In this document: in pieces, positions 61,806 to 64,000 of the stretch
How positions within the stretch are numbered: position 1 is the first letter of the stretch
Layout: each line of letters begins with the position of its first letter
Assembly (NCBI GenBank): GCA_049596455.1
Contig: JBMYLP010000004.1
Span: 1-64,000 of the forward strand
Length of the DNA stretch: 64,000 nt
Source of the DNA: UBA7446 sp049596455
GTDB taxonomy: Bacteria > Bacteroidota > Bacteroidia > Flavobacteriales > Flavobacteriaceae
Direction of reading: 5' to 3'
Position numbers and translations under genes: made by a program
The notes under the pieces: generated by a model
Told to the model about the DNA's origin: nothing
What the model saw: the letters and a program-made list of their open reading frames with translations, nothing else
Database searches by the model: none

Positions 61806-63089
61806 ATGGCCATTGACTTACTCTTGGGCTTACAGTGGGGCGACGAAGGAAAAGGCAAAATTGTTGATGTACTCACTAAAAAGTACGATATCATTGCGCG
61901 TTTTCAAGGCGGACCCAATGCAGGACACACACTAGAATTTGAAGGAATAAAACACGTTTTACACACCATTCCCTCGGGAATTTTTCATCCAAAAGCCATC
62001 AATTTGGTTGGGAACGGCGTTGTGATTGACCCTGTAATTTTTAAGCAAGAATTGGAAAATTTAGCTCCTTTTGACATCAACGTGCGTGAGTCGTTGTTGG
62101 TGTCAAGAAAGGCGCACCTGATTTTACCGACACATCGCTTATTGGACGCAGCCTCTGAATTAGCGAAAGGAAAAGCCAAAATTGGTTCAACCCTTAAGGG
62201 AATTGGTCCAACCTATATGGACAAAACAGGCAGAAACGGAATTCGTATCGGCGATATTGAACTTTCAACATGGAAAGAAAAATATGCGCTTTTACGTGAT
62301 AAGCACCTTGCTATGATTGACAACATGAAGGTTTCGCTAGAATTTTCAATAGAAGATTTGGAAGCGGCTTTCTTTGATGCCGTAGCGTACTTAAAATCAG
62401 CTGTTTCTTTTGTAGACAGCGAAGAATACCTTCGCGTTGCGCAACAAAACAAGCAACATATTTTGGCAGAAGGCGCGCAAGGGTCGCTGTTAGATATCGA
62501 TTTTGGCACCTATCCGTTTGTAACTTCATCTAACACAACTGCTGCGGGTGCATGTACCGGATTAGGTATTGCTCCAAATAGAATTGGTGAGGTTTTTGGA
62601 ATTTTTAAGGCATACACTACTCGTGTGGGAAGTGGCCCTTTCCCAACCGAGCTTTTTGATGAAGTCGGCGAAACCATGGGGCGTGTTGGGCATGAATTTG
62701 GTGCTACTACAGGTAGGGCAAGACGCTGTGGGTGGCTTGATTTAGTTGCCTTAAAATACGCTGTGGAAATCAATGGAGTCACCCAACTTATGATGATGAA
62801 AGGCGATGTGCTTTCTGGGTTTGACGAACTTAAAGTCTGTACTGCATACACATATCAAGGCGAAGCCATTGAGCATCTTCCCTATTCTTTAAATGCCGAT
62901 GAAGTAACACCACAATACACCACTTTGCCGGGCTGGAAAGAAGATTTGACGCGTATGCGTAACGCAAATGAGCTACCAAAAACGTTCAATGAATATGTGG
63001 CATTTGTTGAAGATTTTGTGCAAACACCCATTAGCATAGTATCCGTTGGGCCAGACAGAAGCCAAACCATTTTTCGCTCCACTGAATAA
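61806..63089 (+). CDS. purA: Adenylosuccinate synthetase
   Basis: 427 residues, normal length. GLQWGDEGKGKIVDVL (P-loop), FQGGPNAGHTL, GIGPTYMDKTGRNGIRI, TTAAGACTGLGI and TGRARRCGWLDLVALKYAV are all diagnostic. First step from IMP to AMP, using aspartate and GTP. It follows the fur-like gene by 9 nt and precedes the OstA-like gene by 7 nt. Confidence 0.97.
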   Translation: MAIDLLLGLQWGDEGKGKIVDVLTKKYDIIARFQGGPNAGHTLEFEGIKHVLHTIPSGIFHPKAINLVGNGVVIDPVIFKQELENLAPFDINVRESLLVSRKAHLILPTHRLLDAASELAKGKAKIGSTLKGIGPTYMDKTGRNGIRIGDIELSTWKEKYALLRDKHLAMIDNMKVSLEFSIEDLEAAFFDAVAYLKSAVSFVDSEEYLRVAQQNKQHILAEGAQGSLLDIDFGTYPFVTSSNTTAAGACTGLGIAPNRIGEVFGIFKAYTTRVGSGPFPTELFDEVGETMGRVGHEFGATTGRARRCGWLDLVALKYAVEINGVTQLMMMKGDVLSGFDELKVCTAYTYQGEAIEHLPYSLNADEVTPQYTTLPGWKEDLTRMRNANELPKTFNEYVAFVEDFVQTPISIVSVGPDRSQTIFRSTE

Positions 63090-63096
63090 ACACAAA

Positions 63097-64000
63097 TGAA
63101 GCCTGTATTCTATTCTTGCTTGTTGTTGCTTTTGTCTTTTGGATTGCGTGCACAAGAGCAAGAAATTGAGATACGAAAAGCTGGATCTTTTCAGTTGGAT
63201 CAAGAAAATTTTCCAGGCGCAAATATTCTTACACGCAGCGAAACACAACAAGTGCATTTGGTACATCAAGGCATGGATGTGTGGTCAGACAAAGCCTTTT
63301 TTTATAAAACTGAAAACAGGTTTAATGCCATTGGAAACGTGCGAATTCAGCAAGGAGATAGTTTAGTGCTTACCAGCAAATTAGTCAACTACGACGGCAA
63401 CAGCAAACTTGCCGTTGCAAAAGAAAATGTAGTCCTTGATAACAAGGAAATGCTACTCAAAACCGATACGCTTTATTTTGATCGGATTGCCGATAAGGCA
63501 TATTACCCTTCAAACGGAACGGTGTATGATAGTCTTACCACCATTAAAAGCAAGCAAGGAACATATATTTCGGAAAGCAAAAAGTATCAATTTGAAAAAC
63601 AGGTTGTAATTACAAATCCCGACTTTAAGGTGACTTCTGCTCGCATGGACTTTTACACTGAAAGCAAGCACGCCTTTTTCTACGGAAAAACAACGATTAT
63701 TGGAAATGATTATGTAGTGCGCTGCAAAAAAGGATTTTACGACACACAGCGCAAATTAGGGTACTTTAAAAAAGAAGCCTCGGTGGACTACGATAATCGA
63801 AATATTGTTGGTGATAGCATCTACTTTGACGATGCAAAACAGTATGCTGCTGCTACACAAAACATTCGTATCACCGATACCATAAACAACACCTTTTTGA
63901 CAGGAAATTACGGACAAGTTTTTAAGGCGCAGGATTCAGCGATGGTAACCCACAGGGCGGTGGCTATCAATTTGGTAGAACAAGATTCTCTTTTTATTCA
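63097..64000 (+). CDS. OstA/LptA-like LPS-assembly protein, partial (runs off right edge)
   Basis: 301 codons visible from ATG 63097. Signal peptide ending at GLRAQ, then long repeating beta segments (WSDKAFFYKTENRFNAIGNVRIQQGD, LVLTSKLVNYDGNSKLAVAKENVVL, MLLKTDTLYFDRIADKAYYPSNGTV, GDSIYFDDAKQYAAATQNIRI), the pattern of OstA/LptA/LptD beta-jellyroll proteins that carry LPS across the periplasm. Large OstA-like proteins are usual in Bacteroidota. The 3' end is outside the window. Confidence 0.82.

Overview
The window looks like a draft or metagenome-assembled piece of a Bacteroidota chromosome, most likely a marine member of the Flavobacteriales. The grounds are: TonB-dependent receptors with carboxypeptidase-like N-terminal domains, a protein with a type IX secretion (T9SS) sorting tail, family-restricted genes (DUF4290, DUF4249, split transketolase, eukaryote-type NADP isocitrate dehydrogenase, LytTR regulators), promoters of the Bacteroidota type (TTTG, about 20 nt, then TAnnTTTG), few Shine-Dalgarno sequences, carotenoid genes and many photolyases. 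Two runs of 10 N mark scaffold joins (14058-14067 and 53634-53643). Both can be closed from the sequence itself, and the affected genes are then intact.

Layout. 1-3033 (minus): a coupled three-gene surface module (T9SS-tailed protein, OmpA-family protein, repeat-rich surface protein running off the left edge). 3263-12111: rplS with a structured leader, a 560-bp mosaic of palindromic repeats, icd, a TonB receptor/DUF4249 pair, and thrS-infC-rpmI-rplT with an apparent ATA start on infC. 12195-17943 (minus): tgt-lptG-EamA transporter, accA and dnaB. 18068-22246: split transketolase, FKBP-like lipoprotein, S4 protein, phosphoribosyltransferase, aroK. 22335-24869: tRNA-Lys, tRNA-Leu, a CarH-like B12-binding MerR regulator, crtB and crtZ. 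24862-31066: ribH, a TPR protein, recF and neighbours, ndk, kdsC, maf, a YwaF-like membrane protein. 31106-37864: aquaporin, SdpI-like protein, then a light-repair operon of SRPBCC protein, atypical SDR, photolyase, DUF2256 zinc ribbon, DASH cryptochrome, iron-sulfur photolyase and a DUF2805 protein. 37869-45281: murA (Asp in place of the catalytic Cys), NTPase-recQ-fmt-yqgE and others. 45386-47978: tRNA-Met, then an ECF sigma factor, a membrane protein, a Spy-like helical protein and a beta-barrel gene broken by an in-frame TAG. 47973-58196: DinB, cupin, membrane protein, a 6S RNA candidate behind zapA, M23 peptidase, TonB receptor, cysteine desulfurase, ornithine aminotransferase, and a LytTR response regulator split by an in-frame TAA. 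58286-64000: rRNA methyltransferase, RelA/SpoT, Fur-like regulator, purA, and an OstA-like protein running off the right edge.

The most interesting point is a link between two distant loci. The CarH-like regulator keeps the residues expected for adenosylcobalamin binding, and its start codon is overlapped by TTTGTTTAA-N16-TTAAACAAA. The same inverted repeat, with the same 16-nt spacer and slightly longer arms, lies just upstream of the -7 box of the photolyase operon about 9.5 kb away. This suggests a light/B12-controlled photoprotection regulon joining carotenoid synthesis to three different photolyase-family enzymes. Other signals worth checking are a dispersed palindromic element whose inner hairpin varies while its outer arms are kept, the 6S RNA candidate, the L19 leader hairpin and the two in-frame stop codons.
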